Assembly (NCBI GenBank): GCA_019695095.1
Contig: JAIBAQ010000039.1
Location: 1 to 39,519 of the forward strand
DNA: 39,519 bases
Direction of reading: 5' to 3'
Source: Candidatus Hydrogenedentota bacterium
Lineage (GTDB): Bacteria; Hydrogenedentota; Hydrogenedentia; Hydrogenedentales; SLHB01
Of this stretch, positions 25,524 to 32,630 are shown piece by piece. Position numbers and translations under genes: made by a program. A model generated the notes under the pieces. That model was not told where the DNA came from, did not search any database, and saw only the letters and a program-made list of their open reading frames with translations. The stretch's first letter is position 1; the number at the start of each line of letters is the position of its first letter.

Positions 25524-26690
25524 ATGAAATACATCCAGCGAACTCTCGAAAGTCAATTGAAGCTGGCCGCAAAGCAGTTTCCCTCTATACTTCTCACAGG
25601 TCCCCGTCGTGCCGGAAAGACGACTCTGCTTCGACATCTTGCACCGAAGGCGAGTCACGTGTTGCTGGAAAGTCCCGATGTCGTGGCCCAGGTCCGGTCA
25701 GACCCCAATGGGTTCCTGGATAGTCTTTCGTTTCCTGTCGTCCTCGACGAGATACAGAACACGCCCGAGCTGTTCGCGTACATTCGTGCGAGGATTGATC
25801 GGCAACCGCGCAAGATGGGACAGTGGTTGATCACCGGTTCTCAGGAAGCTCCTCTCATGCAGGGTGTCTCCGAGTCTATGGCTGGCCGGGCCGCCGTCTT
25901 TCAACTGCTGCCGTTCTCTCGCAGTGAGAGTCCCAGAGTTTCTGTATTCAGGGGTGGTTTTCCCGAAGTGATTCAGCGTCCCAAAGCGGCCGATATCTGG
26001 TTTCGGTCGTACATCCAGACCTACTTGGAGCGAGATGTCCGTTCGGTAACATCGATCCGCGATCTGTCGACGTTTCGGCGTTTCCTGGCGTTGCTGGCGA
26101 GCCGGTGCGGTCAGATTCTTAACAGAACCGACATGGCCGCGCCGCTGGGTGTTTCTGTCCCCACCATTTCTCAGTGGCTGAGCATTCTCGAGATCACCGG
26201 CCAGATACTGCTTGTTCCGCCGTTCTACGAAAATTTCGGCAAACGGATCATGAAGTCGCCAAAGCTCTACTTCATGGATACGGGACTTCTGTGCCATCTG
26301 TTGGGAATTGCCAATGAGAAGAGCTTGGGCGAATCGGTCTTTCTTGGCCCGGTTTTCGAGTCCTTTGTCGCCTCGGAAATTGTGAAACTACAGATTCATT
26401 CGGGGAGATCCAAATCACTGTATTTCTTTCGTGATCTAAAAGGCTTGGAAGTCGACTTTCTTGTCCCGCTCGGGGACCGTAGAGTGGTCCTACTGGAAGC
26501 GAAAGCGACCAAGACGCCGAATCCCAATATGGCTAAACCGGCGGATAGGCTCGCTGCTTCAATGAAAGGCTACGACGCTAAATCGTATGTCGTATGCAAG
26601 GCCCACACGAAGGAGAACCTTTATCCCGGATTGACGCCTCAGACTAAGATTGCAGCGCTTGACGATCTGGCAGATGTGCTAGGATACTGA
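25524..26690 (+). CDS. DUF4143 AAA ATPase
   Basis: A 388-residue protein: N-terminal AAA_14 ATPase with Walker A LTGPRRAGKTTLL (residues about 23-35) and Walker B VVLDEIQN (about 72-79), the sensor region ITGSQEAPLM, a central winged-helix-like stretch (LNRTDMAAPLGVSVPTISQW) and the C-terminal DUF4143 domain with LYFMDTGLLCHLLG. The last part, GLEVDFLVPLGD...LLEAKAT, has the spacing of a PD-(D/E)XK nuclease core. These ATPases are widespread accessory genes of unknown role. It is inserted between ftsH and folP, after the ftsH terminator, and has its own AT-rich palindromic promoter, which marks it as an independently regulated, probably acquired gene. Confidence 0.88.
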   Translation: MKYIQRTLESQLKLAAKQFPSILLTGPRRAGKTTLLRHLAPKASHVLLESPDVVAQVRSDPNGFLDSLSFPVVLDEIQNTPELFAYIRARIDRQPRKMGQWLITGSQEAPLMQGVSESMAGRAAVFQLLPFSRSESPRVSVFRGGFPEVIQRPKAADIWFRSYIQTYLERDVRSVTSIRDLSTFRRFLALLASRCGQILNRTDMAAPLGVSVPTISQWLSILEITGQILLVPPFYENFGKRIMKSPKLYFMDTGLLCHLLGIANEKSLGESVFLGPVFESFVASEIVKLQIHSGRSKSLYFFRDLKGLEVDFLVPLGDRRVVLLEAKATKTPNPNMAKPADRLAASMKGYDAKSYVVCKAHTKENLYPGLTPQTKIAALDDLADVLGY

Positions 26691-26732
26691 TCCCGGTGTG
26701 TGCCTTTGATCGAAGAGAGGAGGTGCGTTTCC

Positions 26733-27530
26733 GTGCCCGAGCCAGTCGACCTTCAATCGGAAGAAAGTGTTGCCTATGTCTTCCTCAATCGTCCTGAAGC
26801 CTACAACGCATTCAACCCCGAACTAGTCGAAGCGTTTGCGAAACAGATGATTGTGTTGGCGAGAGACCCTTCTGTACGTGGCGTTGTAGTCTCCGGGCGT
26901 GGAAGAGCTTTTTGTGCTGGGGGTGACCTGAAGTGGGCAGGAGCGTGTGCGCAGGGTCCCGCGCGGGGTTTTCACGAACTGGCGAGTCTGTTTCACCAAG
27001 CTATTCTCGAGATTCGGCGCATGGCAAAGCCGGTCATCGCGGCGATTAACGGTGTCGCGGCGGGTGGAGGCTTCTCCCTTGCGCTGGCATGCGACTTTCG
27101 CGTGATGGCGCGCTCGGCCATTTTGCGGCAAGCCTATACGTCCAACGGACTGTGTATTGACGGCGGCGGTACTTTTACGCTGCCGCGACTGGTGGGCGTG
27201 GCCCGCGCGCTGGAAATCGTCGCCTTCGATCCGGCTATTAACGCGGAGCAAGCCCTGGCCTGGGGTCTCGTTACGAAGGTTGTAGACGACGCGGACGTGG
27301 TGAACGAAGCCGGTTCGCTCGCCTTATCGATTGCGCAATCCTCTCTGCATTCCTTCGGTCTTTCGAAACAACTGTTCAACGATTCATTCAGTACCTCCTT
27401 GGAAACCCAGTTGGAGCGCGAGCGCCAGGGTATCTGTGCGTGTGCAGAGCATCCCGATGGAATCGAGGGTCTGCGTGCGTTCGCGGAAAAGCGTAAACCC
27501 GTCTATGAGAAGCAGGGAGCAAGCCAGTGA
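26733..27530 (+). CDS. Enoyl-CoA hydratase/isomerase family protein
   Basis: A 265-residue crotonase-fold protein. The first oxyanion-hole segment is SGRGRAFCAGGDLKW, the second INGVAAGGGFSLALACDFRV, followed by GLCIDGGGTFTLPRLVG, where the crotonase catalytic Glu/Asp positions lie. Members act on CoA thioesters as hydratases, isomerases or related enzymes; the exact reaction cannot be fixed. I chose GTG at 26733, with AGGAGG 9 nt upstream, over GTG at 26700. The 3' end overlaps the next gene by 4 bp (GTGA), so the two are coupled. Confidence 0.85.
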   Translation: MPEPVDLQSEESVAYVFLNRPEAYNAFNPELVEAFAKQMIVLARDPSVRGVVVSGRGRAFCAGGDLKWAGACAQGPARGFHELASLFHQAILEIRRMAKPVIAAINGVAAGGGFSLALACDFRVMARSAILRQAYTSNGLCIDGGGTFTLPRLVGVARALEIVAFDPAINAEQALAWGLVTKVVDDADVVNEAGSLALSIAQSSLHSFGLSKQLFNDSFSTSLETQLERERQGICACAEHPDGIEGLRAFAEKRKPVYEKQGASQ

Positions 27531-29014
27531 CGCCGACTATGCTGGACTCCATTGAAGAATACGTGCAGCTACGACAACGGTATTGGGAGACCAAGGATTC
27601 GGAGGAGTTCAAGGACGATTTGCGGGCTTTGAAAGCGAGCTTGCCGAAGGATGAAACCTGGGGAGCATACCTCGAAGGGCGTATCCTCTTTGAGGAACGC
27701 TGCTTCGAAGCCGCACTCGCGCACTTCGATAGGGTCTTGGCAATCGCCGACAAGCAACGGATACCGCTCGAGCTTGTCCTATGGTCCCTGTACAACAAGG
27801 CGGTGACCTTGAAGGAGCTGGACAGGACTGCCGATGCGCAGAGGGTCTTCGCCGAAATCATCGAAATGTTCGAAGACGAAAAGGGTTCCGAGTTCCTGTA
27901 CTACGTGAACCGTGCGCGCCTGAGTTGCGCAACCCGGCGCATTGCGGCAGGCGAGGTCTCTGCGGGCATGAATTTGTGCGAGGCCATCCTTCACGAAGCG
28001 TTGTCTTCCGTTGATGAGCGCCAATTCCCTCTGGCGGTTGCCGCGGCAATCAAGAAACTGGGCGCCCTGACCGATGCCGGAGCCGACAAAGAAGCGGACG
28101 ACTTCCTCGAACAAGTTCTTCCCAGTATCGCGCGCGAAGCCGACCGAACATATCTCTCCATCTGGCTGAGACTCTACCGCGCGCGTAAAGCGCTCTCTGG
28201 CGGAGACCTCGAATCGGTGCAGCAGGACTACCTGCAAATCCGCAGCGATTTCGCGGGGATGTGCACGCCCGAACACAGGGAGATAGCCAGATTAATCGCT
28301 TACGGAATGGGCAACGCCGGCTACGTCATGTATCAACAAGGCGAATACACCGATTCCATCATGGCGTGCGATGACGCGTTTTCCATACTCGACATCGCGG
28401 GCAAGACTGGGGAAGAGCCAGTGGCGGAGCCCTTCGCATGGCACGTTGCTTATGTCAAGTTCGCGGCGCTCGATAAGATCGGAGATGATGTGGAGGAAAT
28501 GCTCGCGCTGTGTGACGCGTCCTTGCGCAGACCGCGCGACATCCACTTTTCCGAGGAAGAGGTCCTCAAACAGCACCTGACTTGGGCACGATTGGCCATT
28601 GAGAAGTGTGACCTGGATTTGGCGTTGCGCAGTTGCGAGGCGATTTCATTGATGGGTATTGGGGAAAACTTCCACGGACCTCTATTCCTGACGCAGGTGA
28701 ACTCCTATGTGTTGCTTGCCCGCGCGTGTATGCATGCCAATGCCAACAGAATTCGCGAGACCGCCGACGTGTTCGGAGACTTGATCCAGTACCTCCGCTC
28801 TCGACACGTCATGGATTGGTCCCTTCTACGGCACGCGCTTGCCAGGAAAGCCTTCTACCTATACGCGCTGGGCGAACGTGACGAAGCGCGGGCCGTTTAT
28901 CAGGAACTGATTCGGCTGTGGTCGGACGATGAAGACACCGCTCAAGAGCACGAGGAAAAGAGAAGCCTGCAGAACTACTTCTGCAAGAAATATGAAGCGA
29001 TGGCCCGTGACTGA
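27527..29014 (+). CDS. Large helical, TPR-like protein of unknown function
   Basis: A 495-residue soluble protein, not recognised as a specific family. It is almost entirely alpha-helical, with paired-helix segments like tetratricopeptide repeats (for example FEAALAHFDRVLAIADKQ, SLYNKAVTLKELDRTADAQR, MYQQGEYTDSIMACDDAF, KAFYLYALGERDEARAVYQ), so it probably serves as a binding scaffold. No signal peptide, membrane helix or catalytic motif is visible. It starts with GTG overlapping the stop of the enoyl-CoA hydratase gene, or at ATG 27539. It ends 111 bp before folP. Confidence 0.68.
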   Translation: MTPTMLDSIEEYVQLRQRYWETKDSEEFKDDLRALKASLPKDETWGAYLEGRILFEERCFEAALAHFDRVLAIADKQRIPLELVLWSLYNKAVTLKELDRTADAQRVFAEIIEMFEDEKGSEFLYYVNRARLSCATRRIAAGEVSAGMNLCEAILHEALSSVDERQFPLAVAAAIKKLGALTDAGADKEADDFLEQVLPSIAREADRTYLSIWLRLYRARKALSGGDLESVQQDYLQIRSDFAGMCTPEHREIARLIAYGMGNAGYVMYQQGEYTDSIMACDDAFSILDIAGKTGEEPVAEPFAWHVAYVKFAALDKIGDDVEEMLALCDASLRRPRDIHFSEEEVLKQHLTWARLAIEKCDLDLALRSCEAISLMGIGENFHGPLFLTQVNSYVLLARACMHANANRIRETADVFGDLIQYLRSRHVMDWSLLRHALARKAFYLYALGERDEARAVYQELIRLWSDDEDTAQEHEEKRSLQNYFCKKYEAMARD

Positions 29015-29125
29015 GGACGGATGATCATTCTTTACCCAGCCGGTCGGAGAACGGCTTCTGCCTTGCTACCTTGAGGTTCCTTCGTTTCGACGCTACTCTT
29101 TTCTCACCAGGAACAGGAAATCCCC

Positions 29126-29950
29126 GTGTCGCTTACGGAACTTGGACAGAAGACCCTTGTTATGGGCGTGGTAAACGTCACGCCAGACTCGTTTTTCGAC
29201 GGCGGTCTGCACGATACCGAGGACGATGCCGTGCGGTACGCGGGGGACTTGGTGCGCGATGGCGCGGACATCCTGGACGTGGGAGGGGAGTCGTCGCGCC
29301 CTGGGGCAGCACCCGTCAAAGCCGAAGAAGAACAGCGGCGAGTCCTGCCGGTTATCGAGCGGATTAAGCGCTTCGGAATGCCGGTCTCTGTGGATACGTA
29401 CAAGGCGGACACGGCCCGCAAGGCGATTCGCAGCGGGGCAACGCTTGTGAACGACATCACCGCGTTTCGCGGCGATCCGGAGATGGTGGAAGTTGTAGCG
29501 GAAGCGGACTGTACGTACATAATGATGCACATGCAGGGAACCCCCGAGACGATGCAACTGCAGCCGAAATATGTGGATGTAATTGATGACATCTGCGCCT
29601 TCTTCGAGGAGCGGATGAATTTTGCGGTGAAACGCGGGGTCAGGCTGGAACGAATCTGGCTGGATCCAGGTTTTGGTTTTGGCAAGACGGTGTCGCAGAA
29701 TTTGGAGTTGCTGCGGCGATTGGGCGAATTCCGGGGATTCGGGCGGCCCATCTTGATCGGCACGTCCAATAAGTCCACCATTGGCAGGGTACTCAACTTG
29801 GGTGCGGAAGAACGTACCGAGGGTACCGCGGCCACCGTCGTGATGGGCATTGCGAACGGCGCGGACGTGGTGCGCGTGCATGATGTAAAGCGAATGGCTC
29901 GAGTCGCGAAGATGACCGACGCCATTTTGGGAAGAGGGAGCTATGACTGA
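29126..29950 (+). CDS. folP: Dihydropteroate synthase
   Basis: A 274-residue enzyme that joins p-aminobenzoate to dihydropterin pyrophosphate in folate synthesis. All family blocks are present: VMGVVNVTPDSFFDGG (Asn17, the pyrophosphate/metal loop), DVGGESSRPGA (pterin loop), VSVDTYKAD, LVNDITAF, LDPGFGFGK and, near the C-terminus, ILIGTSNKSTIGRVL, where the usual Ser-Arg-Lys reads Ser-Asn-Lys. It starts at GTG with AGGAA upstream. It overlaps glmM by 8 bp, the same pairing as in E. coli, so the two are translationally coupled. Confidence 0.95.
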   Translation: MSLTELGQKTLVMGVVNVTPDSFFDGGLHDTEDDAVRYAGDLVRDGADILDVGGESSRPGAAPVKAEEEQRRVLPVIERIKRFGMPVSVDTYKADTARKAIRSGATLVNDITAFRGDPEMVEVVAEADCTYIMMHMQGTPETMQLQPKYVDVIDDICAFFEERMNFAVKRGVRLERIWLDPGFGFGKTVSQNLELLRRLGEFRGFGRPILIGTSNKSTIGRVLNLGAEERTEGTAATVVMGIANGADVVRVHDVKRMARVAKMTDAILGRGSYD

Positions 29951-31289
29951 TCGACTTTTTGGCACGGACGGTATCCGCGGCGTGGCCAACGTGCCGCCGA
30001 TGACTGCCGAAATTGCATTGCGCGTCGGGCGCGCCGCAGGCTACATCTTCCAGCAGGAGGATCGCCAGCACACCATCCTTATCGGCAAGGACACGCGGCT
30101 CTCGGGCTATATGATCGAGACGGCGCTCACGGCGGGACTCTGTTCGATGGGCGTCAACGTGTTGCTGGTTGGTCCGCTGCCGACGCCGGGCGTTTCGTAC
30201 ATCATGCGCAGCCTGCGGTGCGACGGCGCGATCATGATCTCCGCGTCCCACAACCCGTTTCAGTATAACGGCATCAAGTTCTTTGGCCCAGACGGATTCA
30301 AGATTGCCGACGAAGTCGAGGACGAGATTGCCCGCCTCGTGCATAACGGCGAGCTGGACAGTCTGCGGCCCACCGCCGAGCGCATCGGCACGGCGCGCCG
30401 CATCGACGACGCGGTCGGAAGGTACATCGAATTCGCGAAGGCCACGTTCCCCAAAGGCATGCGACTCGACGGGCTCAAGATTGTCTGCGACTGCGCCAAT
30501 GGGTCCAACTACAAGGTCGGGCCCTTCTGCTTTTCCGAACTGGGCGCGGAAGTGATTTCGATACACTGCAAACCCAACGGCCGGAACATCAACGACAACT
30601 GCGGTTCGGTGCATCCCGAAGATATGCGCGCCACGGTGATTCGCGAACGCGCCGACCTCGGGATTGCGTTCGACGGCGACGGCGACCGCGTGGTCATGGC
30701 CGACAACGAAGGGCGCTTGCTGGACGGGAATGCCTTGTTGGCCGTGCTGGCGATCGATATGCTCGAACGCGACGCGCTCCCGCACAAGACCGTTGCCACG
30801 AACATCATGGCGAACGGGGGATTGCAGAAGGCCCTCAAGCCCTACGGCGGCAACGTTCTCTGGACCAAAGTCGGCGACCGCTATGTCGCGGAAGGCATGC
30901 GCGAGCAAGGGCTGCTGCTGGGCGGAGAATCCTCCGGTCACCTTATCCTGCTCGAACACAACGTAACCGGCGACGCGCTCATCGCGGCGCTTCAGATCCT
31001 CGCGACCATAATTCGACGCGACCAGCGCCTATCGACACTCGCTGCCGCGTACCAGCCCATGCCCGAGGCCCACGTCAGCGTGCCATTGGGAGACAAAGCA
31101 CGTCCCGCGGAAGAAGCGCTCAACGAGGTGCGCCGCACAGCCGAACAAGATCTGCAGAACGGGGGACGTATCGTGATCCGCGCATCGGGCACCGAGCCCA
31201 TCGTGCGCGTCATGGTCCAACACGACCAACTCAAGGCAGCCGAGGCCCTGGCCGACCAACTCGCCAAAAAGGTCGCCTCGCTCACCTGA
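29943..31289 (+). CDS. glmM: Phosphoglucosamine mutase
   Basis: A 448-residue enzyme that turns glucosamine-6-phosphate into glucosamine-1-phosphate for UDP-GlcNAc and the cell wall. Features are FGTDGIRGVAN at the start, the phosphoserine loop ISASHNPFQYNGIK (Ser near residue 101), the metal loop FDGDGDRV, the sugar-binding GGESSGH and the phosphate-binding RASGTEPIVRVM at the end. GGGAGCT before ATG lies inside the end of folP. A decayed gapless copy of its last 153 bp lies at 32377-32529, about 1.1 kb downstream. Confidence 0.96.
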   Translation: MTDRLFGTDGIRGVANVPPMTAEIALRVGRAAGYIFQQEDRQHTILIGKDTRLSGYMIETALTAGLCSMGVNVLLVGPLPTPGVSYIMRSLRCDGAIMISASHNPFQYNGIKFFGPDGFKIADEVEDEIARLVHNGELDSLRPTAERIGTARRIDDAVGRYIEFAKATFPKGMRLDGLKIVCDCANGSNYKVGPFCFSELGAEVISIHCKPNGRNINDNCGSVHPEDMRATVIRERADLGIAFDGDGDRVVMADNEGRLLDGNALLAVLAIDMLERDALPHKTVATNIMANGGLQKALKPYGGNVLWTKVGDRYVAEGMREQGLLLGGESSGHLILLEHNVTGDALIAALQILATIIRRDQRLSTLAAAYQPMPEAHVSVPLGDKARPAEEALNEVRRTAEQDLQNGGRIVIRASGTEPIVRVMVQHDQLKAAEALADQLAKKVASLT

Positions 31290-31406
31290 CACGTTGGAGA
31301 TTAGCCCTCGGAGATGACGGACAGGCAATCAATGGAAGCGCAAGCCGTAAAATATTCCGTTTACGAAGCCTTCGACAATCCGCAGGTCCGCAATCTGCAC
31401 CGAAGC

Positions 31407-31468
31407 GGCGGAAAACAGGGACTGACACAAGCGAAGCGAAGCGGAGACGTGTCTGTCCCTGCTTTCCG
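31407..31468. repeat. Hairpin repeat B
   Basis: It has the same arms and loop as the hairpin at the centre of the MITE copies (left arm starting GGCGG, right arm GTGTCTGTCCCTGCTTTCCG). It stands alone, without the MITE flanks. Confidence 0.8.
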
Positions 31469-31484
31469 GGGTCAAAACAAATGC

Positions 31485-31548
31485 GGCGGAGACCAGGGAC
31501 TGACACAAGCGCAGCGAAGCGGAGACGTGTCTGTCACTGCTTTCCGCC
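31485..31548. repeat. Hairpin repeat C
   Basis: A direct tandem copy of repeat B, 16 bp downstream, with a substituted left arm (GAGACC for AAAACA) and one change in the right arm (GTCACT for GTCCCT). The loop matches copies A and D. Confidence 0.8.
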
Positions 31549-31601
31549 CCATAAGTATGGGGCAGTTCGCCTGGCAGTTGCACCGGTTGTAGAGGGGTAA
31601 T

Positions 31602-31652
31602 ATGACCGAGGGACAAAACACCGAGTGGAGGGCGTCCTGTCGCGATGAGTAA
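31602..31652 (+). pseudogene. 5' stub of an AlbA_2-domain (RecG-like / DNA-binding) gene
   Basis: ATG at 31602 opens MTEGQNTEWRASCRDE then TAA. This closely resembles the conserved first residues of AlbA_2-type 'putative DNA-binding / RecG-related' proteins (pattern MTE-x-QN-x-EWK ... RDEYLKW). The stop stands where the family has Tyr, and the following sequence is instead the start of the RhuM gene, whose ATG lies inside the stub. It looks like a deletion junction between two neighbouring accessory genes. The call rests on a 16-residue match recalled from the family. Confidence 0.5.
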
Positions 31653-32154
31653 GAAGAATCAAGCCCTCTTGCCATCCGGTTCATTGCTGATCTACGAGTC
31701 CGAGGACGGACAGATCAAACTGGATGTGCGTCTGGAACGGGAGACCCTGTGGTTGACGCAGGCGGACATGGCCCGGCTGTTCGGTTGCTCCGCGGACAAT
31801 ATCTCCCTGCATCTGAAGAACATCTATCAGGAGGGGGAACTGGCCGTGGAGGCAACTGCCGAGGAATTCTCGGTAGTTCGAGCAGAGGGCGCGCGCAAGG
31901 TCGCGCGCCGTATCACGTTCTACAACCTCGACGCCATTATCTCGGTCGGCTACCGGGTGAAGAGCCTGATCGCCACGCGGTTCCGCATCTGGGCCACGCA
32001 ACGTCTGCGCGAATACATCGTGAAGGGCTTCGCCATGGACGACGAGCGCCTGAAACAAGCGGGGGGCGGCGGGTACTTCGAGGAGTTGCTGGCCCGCATC
32101 CGGGATATCCGCTCCTCCGAGAAGATTTTCTGGCGCAAGGTCCTGGACATCTAG
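31645..32154 (+). CDS. RhuM family protein, C-terminally truncated
   Basis: A 169-residue protein matching the N-terminal half of RhuM family proteins (usual length about 330): LIYESEDGQIKLDVRLERETLWLTQ, then the helix-turn-helix-like ADMARLFGCSADNISLHLKNIYQEGEL, EGARKVARRITFYNLDAIISVGYRV and RIRDIRSSEKIFWRKVLDI. The stop TAG is part of CTAG at the edge of the MITE copy at 32151, where the family normally continues IYA. The rest of the gene is missing, so insertion with deletion is likely. RhuM proteins are often found in restriction-modification or defence loci; their function is not established. Whether the half-protein is active is unknown. Confidence 0.82.
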   Translation: MSKKNQALLPSGSLLIYESEDGQIKLDVRLERETLWLTQADMARLFGCSADNISLHLKNIYQEGELAVEATAEEFSVVRAEGARKVARRITFYNLDAIISVGYRVKSLIATRFRIWATQRLREYIVKGFAMDDERLKQAGGGGYFEELLARIRDIRSSEKIFWRKVLDI

Positions 32155-32313
32155 TGTAGTGAATCGTAATTGGGGCAACATATTGGAAGACCCCAGGAAG
32201 AGTCAAAAGCGGCGGAAAACAGGGACTGACACAAGCGCAGCGAAGCGGAGACGTGTCAGTCCCTCTTTTCCGCCTCCCAAATAAGATGCCATCAGTATGA
32301 GTCACTCCACTAG
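32151..32313 (+). mobile_element. MITE-like repeat, copy 2 (163 bp)
   Basis: Bounded by CTAG on both sides. The left end CTAGTGTAGTGA and the reverse complement of the right end CTAGTGGAGTGA match at 11 of 12 positions, giving terminal inverted repeats. The centre holds hairpin D. It is the inverted counterpart of copy 1 at 125-285. Either CTAG is part of the inverted repeat, or it is a duplicated 4-bp target as made by IS5-type transposases. It has no reading frame. Its left edge ends the RhuM gene. Confidence 0.75.
32211..32274. repeat. Hairpin repeat D (inside MITE copy 2)
   Basis: Arms 32211-32232 and 32253-32274 pair at 21 of 22 positions, from GGCGG to CCGCC, around a 20-nt loop containing AGCGCAGCGAAGCGGAGAC. 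Confidence 0.85.
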
Positions 32314-32314
32314 C

Positions 32315-32369
32315 GGAGCGCGAATTGAAGCGCATTGGATCCGGGAACCGAGCCGGTGGGGGCGAACGA
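32315..32369 (+). pseudogene. Remnant of an unidentified gene end
   Basis: Directly after the MITE one frame reads AERELKRIGSGNRAGGGER and stops at TGA inside ATGA (32368-32371), where another short frame starts MSKPKTD and stops. The overlapping stop/start is like that in an operon, so this may be the last codons of a gene whose body was lost, possibly the RhuM gene itself. I cannot identify it from so few residues. Confidence 0.3.
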
Positions 32370-32376
32370 TGAGTAA

Positions 32377-32529
32377 GCCGAAGACAGACTGAAGAACGGC
32401 GGACCCATCGTCATTCGCGCATCCGGCGCCGAACCCATCCTGATCGTCATGATGTAACACGACCAACTCAAAGCAGCCGAGGCCCTCGCCGATCAACTCG
32501 CCAAGAGCGTCGCCTCGCTCACGTAACAC
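32377..32529 (+). pseudogene. Decayed copy of the glmM 3' end
   Basis: The 153 bp align without gaps to glmM 31140-31292 at about 80% by eye. In frame it reads NGGPIVIRASGAEPILIVMM, then TAA where glmM has CAA (Gln), then HDQLKAAEALADQLAKSVASLT and a stop at the same place as in glmM. The first half is not continued upstream, so this is an orphan fragment. Confidence 0.88.
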
Positions 32530-32532
32530 CCG

Positions 32533-32581
32533 TCTCCAAATGTGGGGCAGCCGCCCCCGGCTGCCATTCCGTAGCGCCCGG
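32533..32581 (+). repeat. Short direct repeat, left copy, with GGCAGCCG hairpin
   Basis: About 49 bp beginning TCTCCAAATGTGGGGCAG and ending GTAGCGCCCGG, matched by 38287-38332. The inside can fold as GGCAGCCG/CGGCTGCC with a CCCC loop. Confidence 0.7.
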
Positions 32582-32630
32582 TTTGGATCGTACTCGCGTG
32601 TATCTATGAACGGTAAGTAAGGCTTCTCGA

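Larger units (their letters stand above)
31293..31601. other. Repeat-bearing gap between glmM and the RhuM locus
   Basis: It holds two tandem hairpin repeats (B and C) and no convincing gene. Just before repeat B a frame from ATG 31332 reads about 24 sensible codons (ending DNPQVRNLHR) and then runs into the repeat. It may be the front of a gene cut by the repeat, but I do not recognise it. Confidence 0.5.

Noticed and set aside
29793-30959. 388-codon minus-strand frame opposite folP/glmM
   Set aside because: It is a shadow of glmM codon bias, with no motif and no ribosome site, and overlaps two well-defined genes.
31407-31548. Possible CRISPR array
   Set aside because: There are only two adjacent copies, the repeat is itself a large hairpin of about 64 bp, the 16-bp spacer is too short, and there are no cas genes.
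31314-31592. 92-codon frame from 31314 through both hairpins
   Set aside because: Most of it is translation of repeats B and C, seen as the duplicated phrase with SGDVSV. At most the first 30 codons might be a gene remnant.
32211-32274. Hairpin D as an intrinsic terminator for RhuM
   Set aside because: Its arms are 22 bp and the loop 20 nt with no T-run; the same hairpin occurs in places unrelated to gene ends.
31140-32529. glmM duplication as clean attL/attR sites of an integrative element
   Set aside because: The copies differ by about 20%, no integrase is present, and the enclosed DNA is fragments only. I keep the duplication as a finding but not as attachment sites.
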